From Mesostigma viride (lineage: Eukaryota; Streptophyta; Mesostigmatophyceae; Mesostigmatales; Mesostigmataceae), in NCBI GenBank assembly GCA_009746045.1, contig RPFO01000034.1, positions 2,373,971 to 2,437,970 of the forward strand: 64,000 nt of DNA, read 5' to 3'. Shown here in pieces: positions 40,913 through 51,290 of this stretch; position 1 is the first letter of the stretch, and each line of letters begins with the position of its first letter. A program made the translations under genes and the position numbers. A model generated the notes under the pieces. That model was not told the origin of the DNA, ran no database searches, and saw nothing but the letters and a program-made list of their open reading frames with translations.

Positions 40913-43900
40913 TTATGACGCGAACCGCTTTCCGCCCATACCCGACTGGATACGGACAAGGTTGAAGCTCCTTGCGTACACGTCGATCGTCCCTGGCGGG
41001 ATGCCGCCCTTGGACGAAGACCCGATGCCCTTAAGAGCGAGCTTCACGCTGTCGAGGCGGGACATGTTCACACTGCCGGACGGCTTCCAGGACTCCGGGC
41101 GAAGGCAGAACGGGATGCAGTACACCCTAGAGTTCTTCTCGACGCGCGTGTGGAAATCCGCCGGAACCAAAAACGAGAAGTAGATAGGGTCGCGGCCGTC
41201 TCCGTACAGACTCTGCGAGTTCATGTACAGGTTCGCGCGCGAGAACAGATGCCCGTCTCCGAACTCGCTGTTGTCGTTGTAGAACTTCCAATATGCGTTG
41301 TAGCCGAAGTCAGGATCGGAACGGAACTTGTTGGCGACGAAAGAGAGGTCCGAGGGCTTGTACCAGAAGAGCAGTTCCTTGACCGGGTGGTTGAAACGGA
41401 GCTCCAAGTCGACCTCGCTCTCCCCTCCGACGTGCTGCTGGAAGAACTGGGTCTCGGTGATGAGGTACTCGTGCCCGTTGAGGGCAAACTGCTTCCTTTC
41501 GAAATCGTCCAGGTAGAAGAACCTGGCGACGAGCTTGCACTCGAACTTGGGGGGGTGCGCGATCCAGTTGCTTCGTGGGTGCACGAACGCCTGGGATGTG
41601 CCAGCCGAGTAGTTGATCGACTGGGGGATCTTGGAAGCGTCGATGTTCATGAACCAGTCCCCGGTGTTGCCGAACAGGTCGCCCGCCCCGAGCGCCTTCA
41701 CGCGGACCACCGCGCCCGTCAGGATGCCATTGGCGCCCGTCGACCACGTGTCCACGGAGAACCGGGTTGCGCCCTGTGTGTCCGCGAGCGAAGCCCAATA
41801 GGACCCGGTGTTCGTGATCACGTCCGAGCCTCGAGTGGCCGAGAACATGGTGTTCGGCTGCAGACCCCACACCTGGCGGATCACGGGGAGACGCGCGGAA
41901 GAAGAAACGATACCAGAGGTGGCTCCGATGTCGTTCGGGGTAACGGCGGTGTTGTAGAACCAGACGTACTCCCACTTGACGTTGCTGGCGCTCGCGATTG
42001 CCGTCACGGTATCGGGACTGTTTCCGAGATACAGGGTCTTCGCGGATATGGTCGGGTTCGCCATGTGGGGCCACAGAGGGTGCATCTCCTTCTGGATTCC
42101 GTCCAGATACACCTGGTATACGGTGTTGTTGTTGTAGAAGTACCCGTTCCAGAACTGGACCTCCTTGATCTTCAGCTTCTGCTTCGGAGAGTACGCCAGG
42201 TTAGAGATTCCGACCGGCCCGAACGTGAGGACGCTTCCGTACTCCGCGGTCGCGTGGAAACCGCCGTGACTGGCGTCGTCCACGTTCACGAGCGCGTACT
42301 GCACGCCGTCCACGAAGATGGCGACGGACTGGATGCTCTGAACCGAGCTCGGAGTCGTGGTGCCGAACTTGGGATACGGAAGCCTCGTGATGGTCATCGA
42401 GTGCCACGTGTCCAGAGACAGAGCGGGCATGTCGACCTTGAGGCGGCGGTCGTTGGTCGCCCCAGAGTCCTGAGTCTGCAGGTACATATCGGTCGCCGAC
42501 GGGGTCAAGTAGACACTCATGCGGTTCTTGCGGTTGGCGACCATGTCTGCGGTGGTGGCCGGTCCGATGGTGAACAGATGAGTAGAGTTAGCGTCGAGAC
42601 TGGCACTAGCGATGCGGAAGTCAAAGTTCACGGAGAACAGGTTGGTCGATGTGCCGCTACCGTCGGTCAACGGGATCTCCACGCGGTCGTGGGTGTTGGA
42701 GGCCGTGGTGTAGTCGGTGGCGGAGTTCGTCCACGCGATCTCGCCAGTCGAAACAGACACGTTCGAACCGATGACCTGAGCGGGGACCGAGCCCGTGCCG
42801 GTGTTGGCCGTCGAGCCAGCGGCGAAGTACCACTTGCCCGGTGTGGAGGCGGGAAGGCTGCCGTTCGTATGGTTCTCCACGCGGGTGACGACCAGCGCGT
42901 GGCTCTGGCCATCGCCGATGTACAGTTTGTCCTGAGGCCAGGACTCCATCTGAGTCGACACTCCGCCCGCCTTCGGCCGAAGCTTGAAGTCTCCCGACGA
43001 GCCGTTGAAAACCGTCACATTGTTTGTGGCATCTCCGTACACAAACACCGTCGTCCCGGTGCTCCCCACGTTCGTGGCGGGGCAGGAGACGGTCGTCGCG
43101 ATCGTGAAGGTCGTGTCCCCGCCGTGGAAACTCGCGTCGCTCAAATCCACCCTGGCGTGGTTCGCGGTGGCGCCGTACGCGCCCCCGGAAGACTTGATCG
43201 CGTTGTCCGCGTTCGTGTAGTTGAAGACCTGGAACTTCGGGTTCAGGGCGGTGGGCTGCATGCTGCCCGTGTTGTCCAGATCTCCGTCAAAGTCCCAGTA
43301 TCCGGCCGCCGCGTTATCCGCAACGACCTGGTTGTACGGGAAACCCGAGTAATCGATCGCCGCAGATCCGGATGTGTCGACCGGGAAGTCGTTCGCGTAA
43401 TACGTGAACATCTCGTCGGGGTCGGCGAACTGGACGCGGATGACCACATCGTGGTGCTGGATGGCGATCATAGGCAGGGCCAGACCCGGGTCCATCGTGA
43501 AGGCGAACTCGATGGGGATGTAGATGTGCTGGCGACGAGTGCCGTTGCAGTAGTCGTAAATGTCGCCGAATTCGTCAAACTTGACGCTGCCGCCGTGGTT
43601 GGTCGGCAGGTTGTCCACGCTGCTCTTGTGGCTCTTCCTAGAGAGGATATCCATGACGTGGAGGAAGTCGCCCGTCAGCCTCTCGATGCTAAACCCGCCA
43701 ATCACGAGCTCGACGTACTTGATCAGAATGCGGGCAAAGTCCTTCGCGAATGGAGAGTACTTCAAGTTGGGGAACTCCTCCACGTCCAGATACAGCATGA
43801 CCTTGTGAAGGAGGTCGCCGGACCTCGGAATCTTGAACTCGATCAGTTGGCCGTACGTCACCACACCGGCCGTGTGCGTGATCTCGGCGTCCTCCATCGC

Positions 43901-44014
43901 GTAGTTCGTATGCCTGCCCCATGTCGACTTGAAAAAAGTGATTTCGGGGTCCACGATGAGCATGACATCCTGGCTGCCCTTACTACGAATCCACATAACC
44001 GCGGCCGAGGACAT
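40913..44014 (-). CDS. Giant-virus major capsid protein 1, second contig copy
   Basis: A 1033-aa protein identical to 24609-27710. One silent difference is seen (A/G at 27248 versus 43552). The start is preceded by the same TACTGTATA motif (44027-44035). Confidence 0.9.
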   Translation of the reverse strand: MSSAAVMWIRSKGSQDVMLIVDPEITFFKSTWGRHTNYAMEDAEITHTAGVVTYGQLIEFKIPRSGDLLHKVMLYLDVEEFPNLKYSPFAKDFARILIKYVELVIGGFSIERLTGDFLHVMDILSRKSHKSSVDNLPTNHGGSVKFDEFGDIYDYCNGTRRQHIYIPIEFAFTMDPGLALPMIAIQHHDVVIRVQFADPDEMFTYYANDFPVDTSGSAAIDYSGFPYNQVVADNAAAGYWDFDGDLDNTGSMQPTALNPKFQVFNYTNADNAIKSSGGAYGATANHARVDLSDASFHGGDTTFTIATTVSCPATNVGSTGTTVFVYGDATNNVTVFNGSSGDFKLRPKAGGVSTQMESWPQDKLYIGDGQSHALVVTRVENHTNGSLPASTPGKWYFAAGSTANTGTGSVPAQVIGSNVSVSTGEIAWTNSATDYTTASNTHDRVEIPLTDGSGTSTNLFSVNFDFRIASASLDANSTHLFTIGPATTADMVANRKNRMSVYLTPSATDMYLQTQDSGATNDRRLKVDMPALSLDTWHSMTITRLPYPKFGTTTPSSVQSIQSVAIFVDGVQYALVNVDDASHGGFHATAEYGSVLTFGPVGISNLAYSPKQKLKIKEVQFWNGYFYNNNTVYQVYLDGIQKEMHPLWPHMANPTISAKTLYLGNSPDTVTAIASASNVKWEYVWFYNTAVTPNDIGATSGIVSSSARLPVIRQVWGLQPNTMFSATRGSDVITNTGSYWASLADTQGATRFSVDTWSTGANGILTGAVVRVKALGAGDLFGNTGDWFMNIDASKIPQSINYSAGTSQAFVHPRSNWIAHPPKFECKLVARFFYLDDFERKQFALNGHEYLITETQFFQQHVGGESEVDLELRFNHPVKELLFWYKPSDLSFVANKFRSDPDFGYNAYWKFYNDNSEFGDGHLFSRANLYMNSQSLYGDGRDPIYFSFLVPADFHTRVEKNSRVYCIPFCLRPESWKPSGSVNMSRLDSVKLALKGIGSSSKGGIPPGTIDVYARSFNLVRIQSGMGGKRFAS

Positions 44015-44050
44015 GGCGTGTTATTGTATACAGTACGTAGCGAAATTTTT

Positions 44051-44489
44051 TTACGAAGCGTACCGCTTCCCGCCCATGCCCGCCTGGATCGAAAGCAAGT
44101 TAAAGTTGCGCGCGTACACGTTGATCGTGCCCGCCGGGATGCCGCCCAGACCCGTCAGGACAAGCTTCACGTCGTCCAGGCGGGACATGTTGACCGACCC
44201 GGTGGGCTTGCAGTTGCCGGGGTCGAGACAGAACGGGATGATGTAGATGTTGTGATCGGTGTCCATGCGCTTATGGAACTGGGTGGGAATCACGTACGAG
44301 AAGTACACGGGATCCTTGCCATCGCCGTACATGTTCTGAGAGTTGAGAATCAGATTCGCGGTCTTGAACAAGTGACCCTCCCCGAACCGGCTGTTTGGAT
44401 TCTTGAACGACCAGTAGCCCTTATAGTACCCCTTGAGGGTCGTCTCCGACTCGCTCCAGTTGTCTGGGCGGTAGAAGAAGATCAGCTCC
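44051..44489 (-). pseudogene. Capsid protein 2, C-terminal fragment (second contig, frame intact)
   Basis: The frame stays open from the Copia junction to the stop at 44051. It includes ELIFFYRPDN, a TANLILNSQNMYGDG block, GSVNMSRLDD and GMGGKRYAS. The junction bases 44485-44489 are GCTCC. Together with 52877-54122, and counting GCTCC once, the length is 1680 bp or 560 codons, the usual size for this family. The gene is split by an 8387-bp Copia element. Confidence 0.93.
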
Positions 44490-45143
44490 AGTTAGCATAT
44501 TGGGGCACCAATGTGCTAGATGGATGCAGGTTGAGGAGACCTTTCCAACGCCGTGTCAACCGCCTAGAACAGACAAGGGACTAGAAAGTTATCAAGTCCC
44601 GAAGTACTGCCGACCGGTGGGCGAGGGCGGTGCACACTCAGGACATAGTGGACAGGACACGTGGCAGGCCGTGCCTGCACAGGCTTAGCCTGGACTCTCA
44701 CGTGACTGGGACACAGTGTACTGAGGGCTCAACGGTACTGTGGCTAGTAGAAGCCAGTAACCAGCCAGCAGGTCTGCAAGGATGTAAGTCCTTGCAGGAC
44801 TGTGGCAGGTCCTGTGCTGTCCTAGACACAGGATAGCCAGAGATTCCTGTATGCTGCCTGCAACGAGGATGCAAGGCAGCGATACGAGGCTCTGGCAATG
44901 TAGCGTTGCCCAGCGTTGCTCATGACCGAGGAACAAGGATGGAACGAGGTTGCATATAGCTCGAGGCTCAACGAGGCAACGAGCGTCTTCACACACGAAC
45001 CTTGGTCGTCACGACGAGTGGCGAGCCTATCGAGGGTCGTAGGCCTGGTGTGAGGATAAAGGTTGCTAGCCAGCAGCCTAGGGTCATTCCAGCCGGCAAG
45101 GACCAGGAGCTCACAAGCTCTGCTGACGAGTTGCTGCGCAAAT
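44490..45143 (+). repeat. 5' LTR of Copia element C (second contig)
   Basis: It differs from the 3' LTR at about four positions. Two of these (CCTAGGG near 45078 and CTGCGCAAAT at the end) are shared with the LTR of element L, and one (CAGCGATACG near 44880) is unique. Confidence 0.9.
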
Positions 45144-45166
45144 CGTACTATTGCTTCCACGCTTTC

Positions 45167-46298
45167 ATGTCTGGTTCATCGTCAAGCAGCCACGGTGCTG
45201 GTGAGGCGAACGAGCAGAGAGACGCGCAAGCGTTTTTCCCCTACCGTAACCAAGCAAACGCTCCAACATTCGTGCAAGCGGCCTACGTAGCGAGGCACTT
45301 GGCAGAAGAGGGGTGGGTGGCGGTGAGTGGGGGAGGCAGCAGGCCAGCGGCGGCGGACCCGATTATTCAACGGGCTCGCGTCGTGATTTCTCCAGGTGAG
45401 ACGGGGCGAGTGGCGGTGGAAGAGTTGGTGCGCTACGTGACGCGCTAGCTGAAACTGCTAATCGTGTGGAGGTCGCTTATCAGGGCGCCCATATCACGCT
45501 TGCCGGTCTCGACCTAGCCAGGGAGGCGCTTAGCCAGATTGTGGCAACAGCGCTCGGCAGCACCCGACTGTTTAACCACTGGGTGGCGACAGCAGTGCTA
45601 GGAGAGGGGGTACCAGACGCCGACATCATCCGGAACGCGCGTGCTCGGGAGACGGTAAATCCTTGGAGCACGGCAGAGGTATTTGCCCAAACCATTGAGA
45701 ATCTTGTTGCTGTCCTTTTGCAAGAGTCGAGAGGGTACGCAGACAGGTTCTTTATTACCACACAGCCTTTCGGGGTATACTCAAGGCTTGATACACCGAG
45801 GCCGGAAACCACCACTGCGTGGGGTCCGGAGGTGGAGATTGTCACGGGGGTCGAGAAGACGCCTGAAGACGTCCATTTGAGTGGACTGACAAGCCAGAGG
45901 GCTCCGTCAAGCGCTCAGCCCAGCAGATAAACGAGGGCGACGGCACTACCGAGACCTACGAGGAAGGCAGAGAGCTGATCTGCATTTCCCTCGTGAGGTG
46001 ACTCACGAGTACGACCGTTACGGCCGAGGCGAGCAGAACGAGCTTGTCGGCGGCGGTAAGCGGTGGGTACGCGACCTTGCTTGGCATCGCAACCCAGGTG
46101 AGACACAACATCCAGTCGAACGCAAGGAGACGGGCGACCTGTGACCTGCGTGCTGGGAGAGTTTAACCCAGCCTCCAGATTGTCGCAGAGGCAGCAGCAG
46201 CCACACCGGTTGCTGAGGGTGTTGAGCAGCGTCCAGACCGTGAGGAGGGGCAGGCGAGTGCAAGCCAGGAGGCGGCCTCGTCTGGAGTAAGTGCGTGA
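45167..46298 (+). pseudogene. Copia C ORF1, second contig, frameshifted
   Basis: Same gene as 28861-29997 but with at least two single-base deletions (GTGCGCTACG at about 45430, CATTTGAGTGG at about 45878) and others further on. All of these are also found in element L. See the finding on mosaic structure. Confidence 0.75.
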
Positions 46299-46349
46299 GC
46301 CTGAGGGGTTCCAGCAGCCATATCTGCGTGTGTTTCTGTGTATTCTATA

Positions 46350-47696
46350 ATGCTTCGTAACACGCGCGGGGCGGCAGCGGGAGCGGGGCAGGAGCGGGGG
46401 ATGGCGGGGGTGAGGCAAGGGCAGACACGGGAGGCCCCGCCAACGTCGTGCCAGAGGGACAGGCGATCCCAACGGCAGAGGGCGTCAATGGCAGGAGGGC
46501 TTCCAACCGGAAGAGGAAAGAGGTGGCACAAGGGGAGGAGCGTGCAGGGTGGCCAACCGACGGCGTGGTGCTGACGGGGGAGGGCCAGAATGATGCTGAA
46601 CGGCAAGCACCTGGTAAGAGACCATGTGTGCCTCCGTCTGGTGTTCCTGCAGCTATGTTCCTGCGCCATTAGCACCGTAGGAGCTGCTGTCATTGGCAGT
46701 GACCCTCGTGCTTTGCCTGGGACTAGACCTCATATGAGTGCTGTGGCTGTGATGAATGGCCAGAAGCCTCTCAAGCCTCCTGTGGGACAGGAAGAGCTAG
46801 ACAAGTGGTTGGAGGATATGGAGCTAGTTTCATGCTCTGTAGATCCCACTGTCAACCTTGTGCAGGTATTCCACACATCCACGACTAATAGGGATTCAAG
46901 TGAGAGGGTGAGGGACAAGGCTAGGCAGGCTGTCAAGGACAAGCTGACTTGGTCTCAGTTCCTAGAGGGCCTACGTCAGGAGTTTTCTGATAAGGTACTC
47001 AACCTCACTAATCACTATAAGCTCAGCTATGATACCTTTGAGATCAAGGGCACAATAGCTGAGGAGCTGCAGCGGCTCACACGCATCAGGGAGAAGGGGG
47101 CCAAGCATGGCTTCAATCTGACTGATAGAGCAGTGGCAGATTACTTCCTGGATCGCATGGGGCTGAGTGTGGATGGGAGAAATGCAGCTAGGATGTTTGC
47201 TGATCAGACAGATGGGACGTGGCCAGCCTTGCAAAAGGTTATTTTCAATATCCGTCCATCTGACAATGCTGCTTGCAAGGCAATCCAGGTGACTGGTGCC
47301 CCTTCAGCCTCCGCTCATCAGGTCCATGGTGACGCCCCTGGGCAGGGTGCTCAGGGAGAAACCAGACCTAGTAGGCGTCAGAGGGCTAACAGGCGCAGGC
47401 AGAATGGTAACCAGGGTGGCAAGGGCCAGCAGCAGGGATCCAAAGGCAAGGGTCAGCAGCAGGCTGGTGGTCACCAGGGTGGTCAGCAGAACAAGGGTGG
47501 CCAAGGGCAAGGCAAGAGCCAGGGCCAGGGCACCCAGGCCAGTCAGAGCAGCCAGAACCAGGGTGGCCTGAAGAAGGCTGCTGCTGGGAAGGATGACAAG
47601 TGCTTTGGATGTGGCAGGACGGGTCATTGGCGACGTGACTGCCCAGACCAGGCCAAGTCTGCTGGAGCAGGCTCTGGCCAGGTGGGTAAGCCATGA
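46350..47696 (+). pseudogene. Copia C gag (ORF2), second contig
   Basis: It starts at 46350 with frame changes in the Gly-rich N-terminus, then is open from about 46590 to the TGA at 47694-47696. Unlike the first copy, the base at the AAGGACAAGC position is present, so the Gag domain and the CCHC knuckle are in one frame here. TGA is followed by CTTGAG and the pol ATG in the same frame. Confidence 0.8.
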
Positions 47697-47702
47697 CTTG
47701 AG

Positions 47703-50700
47703 ATGTTGTCCCCTGTAAATAGTCAATCACCCCTAGTGGGACGAACAGTTGTACATAGTAATGGGGGTGTCCCTCTTGTGCAGCAGCAAGGGGTTGGGAA
47801 TGATGAGGTGCTTCCACTCAATGATTGCAATAACGCTGCTGCAGCAGTGGAATTCCCTGTGCCTGTGGCAGGTGCAGGGTCTCCAGTTGTTGGGGTTGAC
47901 TCTGGGAGTCAAGCCGCCAGACTGGAAGGACCTGCAGCTTCTGTGGGAACCGGGGCTGGCTCTGGGAGCCGAGCTACCTTGGAGGAGGTCCCTGGAGCAA
48001 GAGAACAGCAGGTGGGTCGTGCTATCCCAAGCACACAGTCTTTGTCACGTTCCTCTCTGTGCAGCCAGGCTGACAGGGGGTTGAGCTATGCTCAGGCTGG
48101 AAACACTCTACACCATATCTTTGGTCACTCTAAGCAGGCAGAGATGTTTGCTTGGAAGATTGGCAAGGAGCCTTTGCTAGAGGCCTGCAGTGCAGCTGCT
48201 CAGAATTGTGTCTGTCAGGAGAATGCTGTTCGCCTCCCACAGTCCCATGCCAGAGAACCTGCTAGAGAGCGGGGGGATATCCAGGTGGACATCCAACACA
48301 TCAGGGGCATGTATCTGTTGGTGGGGGTGGATAGGTTTAGCAGATATAGGTTGCTGACCATTCTTCCTGGAATGCAGGAGCATCAGCTGTTGATGGGTCT
48401 CCAGTCTTTGTTGCCAGGCTTTGGGGTGTACACCAAGGTGCAAGCTGACTTGCAGTTTGACTGCTTGATCAAGCTGGCTGACCAGCTTCCTTGTAAGTTG
48501 GTAGTGGTCCCTAGGGAATCCCATGGGCAGCAGGGAGCTGTAGAGAGATCTATACGTGAAGTAAAAACAGTGGTGCTAGCAGCTAGGAGTGTGCCTGTTG
48601 TGGCATCAGCTCTAGAGAAAGCAGCTTGGTGTAAGGGGATTGAGGAGCAGCTTAACCACAGGGTAACCTATTACTATGATGGTGTGGCAGTCTCTCCCCT
48701 GGCATTGCAGTTTGGTATGCTATCACAGGACGTGGTGGCAGCCTGCCTGAAGAAGGCAGACAGGGTGTTTTCCAGATTGAGGCGTAAGGACAAGGGTTGG
48801 AAAATGCTGAGGCCCCAGGTGGGACTGAGGGTCAGGATGTGGAAGGAACCGTCATTACCAGGCAAGCGTGGCAAGTGGCAAGATGGGCAGGTAACCCATG
48901 TTGAGGAAGCTAACCATTCTTGTCTGGTGGCTTTGGAGAGTAATCCCAAGCACGTGTACAGGCTATCCTGGGCTCACGTCAAGGAGAGAAGGCCAACTGC
49001 AATCTGGCCTGAAGACGGCCCTGATCCTCCCTTGGAGGGAGATGAGCAGGATGAGAGCCAGGCAGCAGATGCTAACCCACCATGCTTGGATTATGGTCTG
49101 TCCTGGATGGATGAGGGTGAGCAGGAGTCTGCTGAGACGTCTGTCACAAGGCCAGAGGTGGCCAGGGCTGCACCACAGTCCAGGGGGCTGCTTATGGCGG
49201 ACATCATTCGAGCTCTGCAGAACAGCAAGCGTGATCCCAAGGTATCTAAGCTCACGGGATGGGGGTCATGTGGGGCACCAGCACTAGAAGTGGATACCAA
49301 CTCACAGGTGTCCATTCTAAGGGTAGAGGATGCTGCAGGCTTGCAGTGGTCATCCCCTAGCTGCCTAGCTGTGTCTGATTTCTCTGGGAATGTGTCCATG
49401 AAGATCTTGGGAGAAGTGAGTGTGCCTATCCTGGGGGTGCCCACCACGTTCAGTGTGGTTGAAGGGTATCAGGGGCCTGCCATTCTAGGTCAGAACTTCT
49501 TGTGCTTACCAGGGGTGAGGATATCCTCTGAGGAGCTAGCATTAGAAGGGCAGGGCCGCCTTCCCTTGCAGAGATATCGCTACTCCCAGGGTCTTAGTGT
49601 GGCTGTAAGGGCTGTGAGGGGTCTAGAGGCAGAGGGTCCTGATACAAAGGAGCCCATTGCTGGGGACCTGCTGATCCTCCCTACTACGTTTGACCCACGT
49701 GAGTTGGGTGTGCAGAGGTACCAGATCCCAGGAACGAGTCCTGTACCTTGGCGCAAGCTAGTGGAGATGATGCAAAGCCCCAAGATGGCTAAGGCATGGA
49801 CTCTTGGCTTTGTTGCTTCTGGGCATGAGTGGATAGTTGCCAACTGTGCAGAGCCTGTGGATGTCCTCCCTGAGGATCACCAGCTGCTCAGATTGATGTT
49901 TGTCCTCAAGCTCAAGGAGGTAGATGGCGTGCAGGTGCCACATGTTAGACCAGTTGTGACTGAGTACCATGGCACTGGACAGTTAGCAGATGAGGAGCTT
50001 TACACACCAGGGATGCTGCATGATACATGGAGGATTTTGTTGTGCATTTATTTGTCTTTTCTGCAGAAGGGGATACCCTATAGCTCTGTGTTGGTAGATT
50101 TCAAGAGGGCTTTTCTTAAGGGTGATCAGCAGGAAGCACAGGATACTTGGCGCACAATACCCCCTTTCTTTGTTAAGGTGCCTGCAGTGTGGAGGGCAGA
50201 GCTGAAGACGAGGTATTTGAGGATTCTCAAAGGCGTGGAAGGCCTTAGATCGAGTCCCATCATCTGGAGGAAGAGCTTGGAGAAGTACCTCAGGTCTGTC
50301 TGTGGTCTCTCAGTCTCTCCAGTTGATCCTTGTCTGTTTCAGGGTAGCTATGAGGGGCTGCCAGCGTTTGCCTCCCTGCATGGTGATGATCTGCATCTCC
50401 TGGGCCATCCCACTTGGCAAGAGTTGACTCTGGCCAGGATCCAGAAACGGTTTGAACTGGGTAAGATCCAGTACATGGTTGAGAATGAGCCCATGGTGTT
50501 TTGTGGAATGCAGGCGACCTTGGTCCATCAGCAGGGTACATGGTCCATCCAGCTGGAGGGTGGTAAGGATTATCCTCAGCAGATCATAGATGCCTTGCAG
50601 GAGCCCATCACCCAGGCCAGATGTGCAACAATACGAGGTATGTTGGCATGGCTGGCCAGCATTTGTGCTCCTGACCTGTTGGTACTGAGTCGGTTGACCG

Positions 50701-51290
50701 ATTCCCAACTGGTTGAGGTGGGTGCTGAGAGAGTGGTAGAGGCTGTTCGCATGTCTCCCCCTCTCATGCTGGGTCCTTTGGATTTGTACAGGCCTTTTGA
50801 CATGATGCTCTATGTGGACAGTTCTATGGATAGTAGGAAGGTCACAGAGGTCAGGGGCCGTGCAGCAGCATTAATATCCCTGGTGCAGGAACAGTCCTCT
50901 CTGGTCTGCTGGTACAGTCGGTTGCAGAACAGGGTAACTCCCAGCAGTGACATTGCTGAGTGCAGGGCAATCTGTGAAGGGCTTCATACTGCTCTTTACT
51001 TGAGGGAGCTATTTTACCAGCTATGTCAAGTGGCTTCCTGTCGGTTGCAGATGCACACACTGGTAAGAACTGACAGCATGGGCATGGTGCAGTTTGTGCA
51101 CAGGCAGCTGGCCAGGAGCAGGGACCTTGATTATTTGTTGCTCAAGGAAATGTCTTGCTTAGCTAACATTGAACATGTGGCTGGCGTGGACAACCCTGCA
51201 GATGCTCTCACCAAGCTGGAGGAGAAGGCTGAGCTGCAATACCCTTTGCTTCGTGGGCTCATGGCCTCCAAGGGGGGAGGGCCAGAGTAG
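47703..51290 (+). CDS. Copia pol: integrase, protease-like domain, reverse transcriptase, RNase H
   Basis: An intact 1195-aa polyprotein. Integrase comes first: HHCC zinc region at about residues 137-170, first Asp at residue 196 (IQVDIQHI), then VQADLQFDC and the Glu in GAVERSIREVKT. A retropepsin-like segment follows, with EVDTNSQVSIL at residue 531 and AILGQNFL further on; DTN replaces the usual DTG/DSG. Reverse transcriptase has VLVDFKRAFLKG and HGDDLHLLG (residues 894-896). RNase H of Copia type has LYVDSSMD (residue 1039) and VRTDSMGMV and ends NPADALTKLEE. An earlier VDSGSQ near residue 65 is an alternative protease site. Confidence 0.9.
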   Translation: MLSPVNSQSPLVGRTVVHSNGGVPLVQQQGVGNDEVLPLNDCNNAAAAVEFPVPVAGAGSPVVGVDSGSQAARLEGPAASVGTGAGSGSRATLEEVPGAREQQVGRAIPSTQSLSRSSLCSQADRGLSYAQAGNTLHHIFGHSKQAEMFAWKIGKEPLLEACSAAAQNCVCQENAVRLPQSHAREPARERGDIQVDIQHIRGMYLLVGVDRFSRYRLLTILPGMQEHQLLMGLQSLLPGFGVYTKVQADLQFDCLIKLADQLPCKLVVVPRESHGQQGAVERSIREVKTVVLAARSVPVVASALEKAAWCKGIEEQLNHRVTYYYDGVAVSPLALQFGMLSQDVVAACLKKADRVFSRLRRKDKGWKMLRPQVGLRVRMWKEPSLPGKRGKWQDGQVTHVEEANHSCLVALESNPKHVYRLSWAHVKERRPTAIWPEDGPDPPLEGDEQDESQAADANPPCLDYGLSWMDEGEQESAETSVTRPEVARAAPQSRGLLMADIIRALQNSKRDPKVSKLTGWGSCGAPALEVDTNSQVSILRVEDAAGLQWSSPSCLAVSDFSGNVSMKILGEVSVPILGVPTTFSVVEGYQGPAILGQNFLCLPGVRISSEELALEGQGRLPLQRYRYSQGLSVAVRAVRGLEAEGPDTKEPIAGDLLILPTTFDPRELGVQRYQIPGTSPVPWRKLVEMMQSPKMAKAWTLGFVASGHEWIVANCAEPVDVLPEDHQLLRLMFVLKLKEVDGVQVPHVRPVVTEYHGTGQLADEELYTPGMLHDTWRILLCIYLSFLQKGIPYSSVLVDFKRAFLKGDQQEAQDTWRTIPPFFVKVPAVWRAELKTRYLRILKGVEGLRSSPIIWRKSLEKYLRSVCGLSVSPVDPCLFQGSYEGLPAFASLHGDDLHLLGHPTWQELTLARIQKRFELGKIQYMVENEPMVFCGMQATLVHQQGTWSIQLEGGKDYPQQIIDALQEPITQARCATIRGMLAWLASICAPDLLVLSRLTDSQLVEVGAERVVEAVRMSPPLMLGPLDLYRPFDMMLYVDSSMDSRKVTEVRGRAAALISLVQEQSSLVCWYSRLQNRVTPSSDIAECRAICEGLHTALYLRELFYQLCQVASCRLQMHTLVRTDSMGMVQFVHRQLARSRDLDYLLLKEMSCLANIEHVAGVDNPADALTKLEEKAELQYPLLRGLMASKGGGPE

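Larger units (their letters stand above)
35039..51211 (+). repeat. Contig-end overlap, second copy of the 16.2 kb segment
   Basis: Counterpart of 18732-34913. It starts at the first base after the gap and ends at the base matching the last base before the gap. The features inside it are almost certainly the same genomic locus as those of the first copy. Confidence 0.95.

Noticed and set aside
46338..46672. Short plus-strand frames 46338-46574 and 46448-46672 as separate genes
   Set aside because: They are pieces of the frameshifted gag N-terminus in the L-type patch.
18732..51211. Segmental duplication giving two functional capsid 1 and RING genes
   Set aside because: The repeat ends coincide with both contig edges at the N gap, so an unmerged overlap is the simpler reading.
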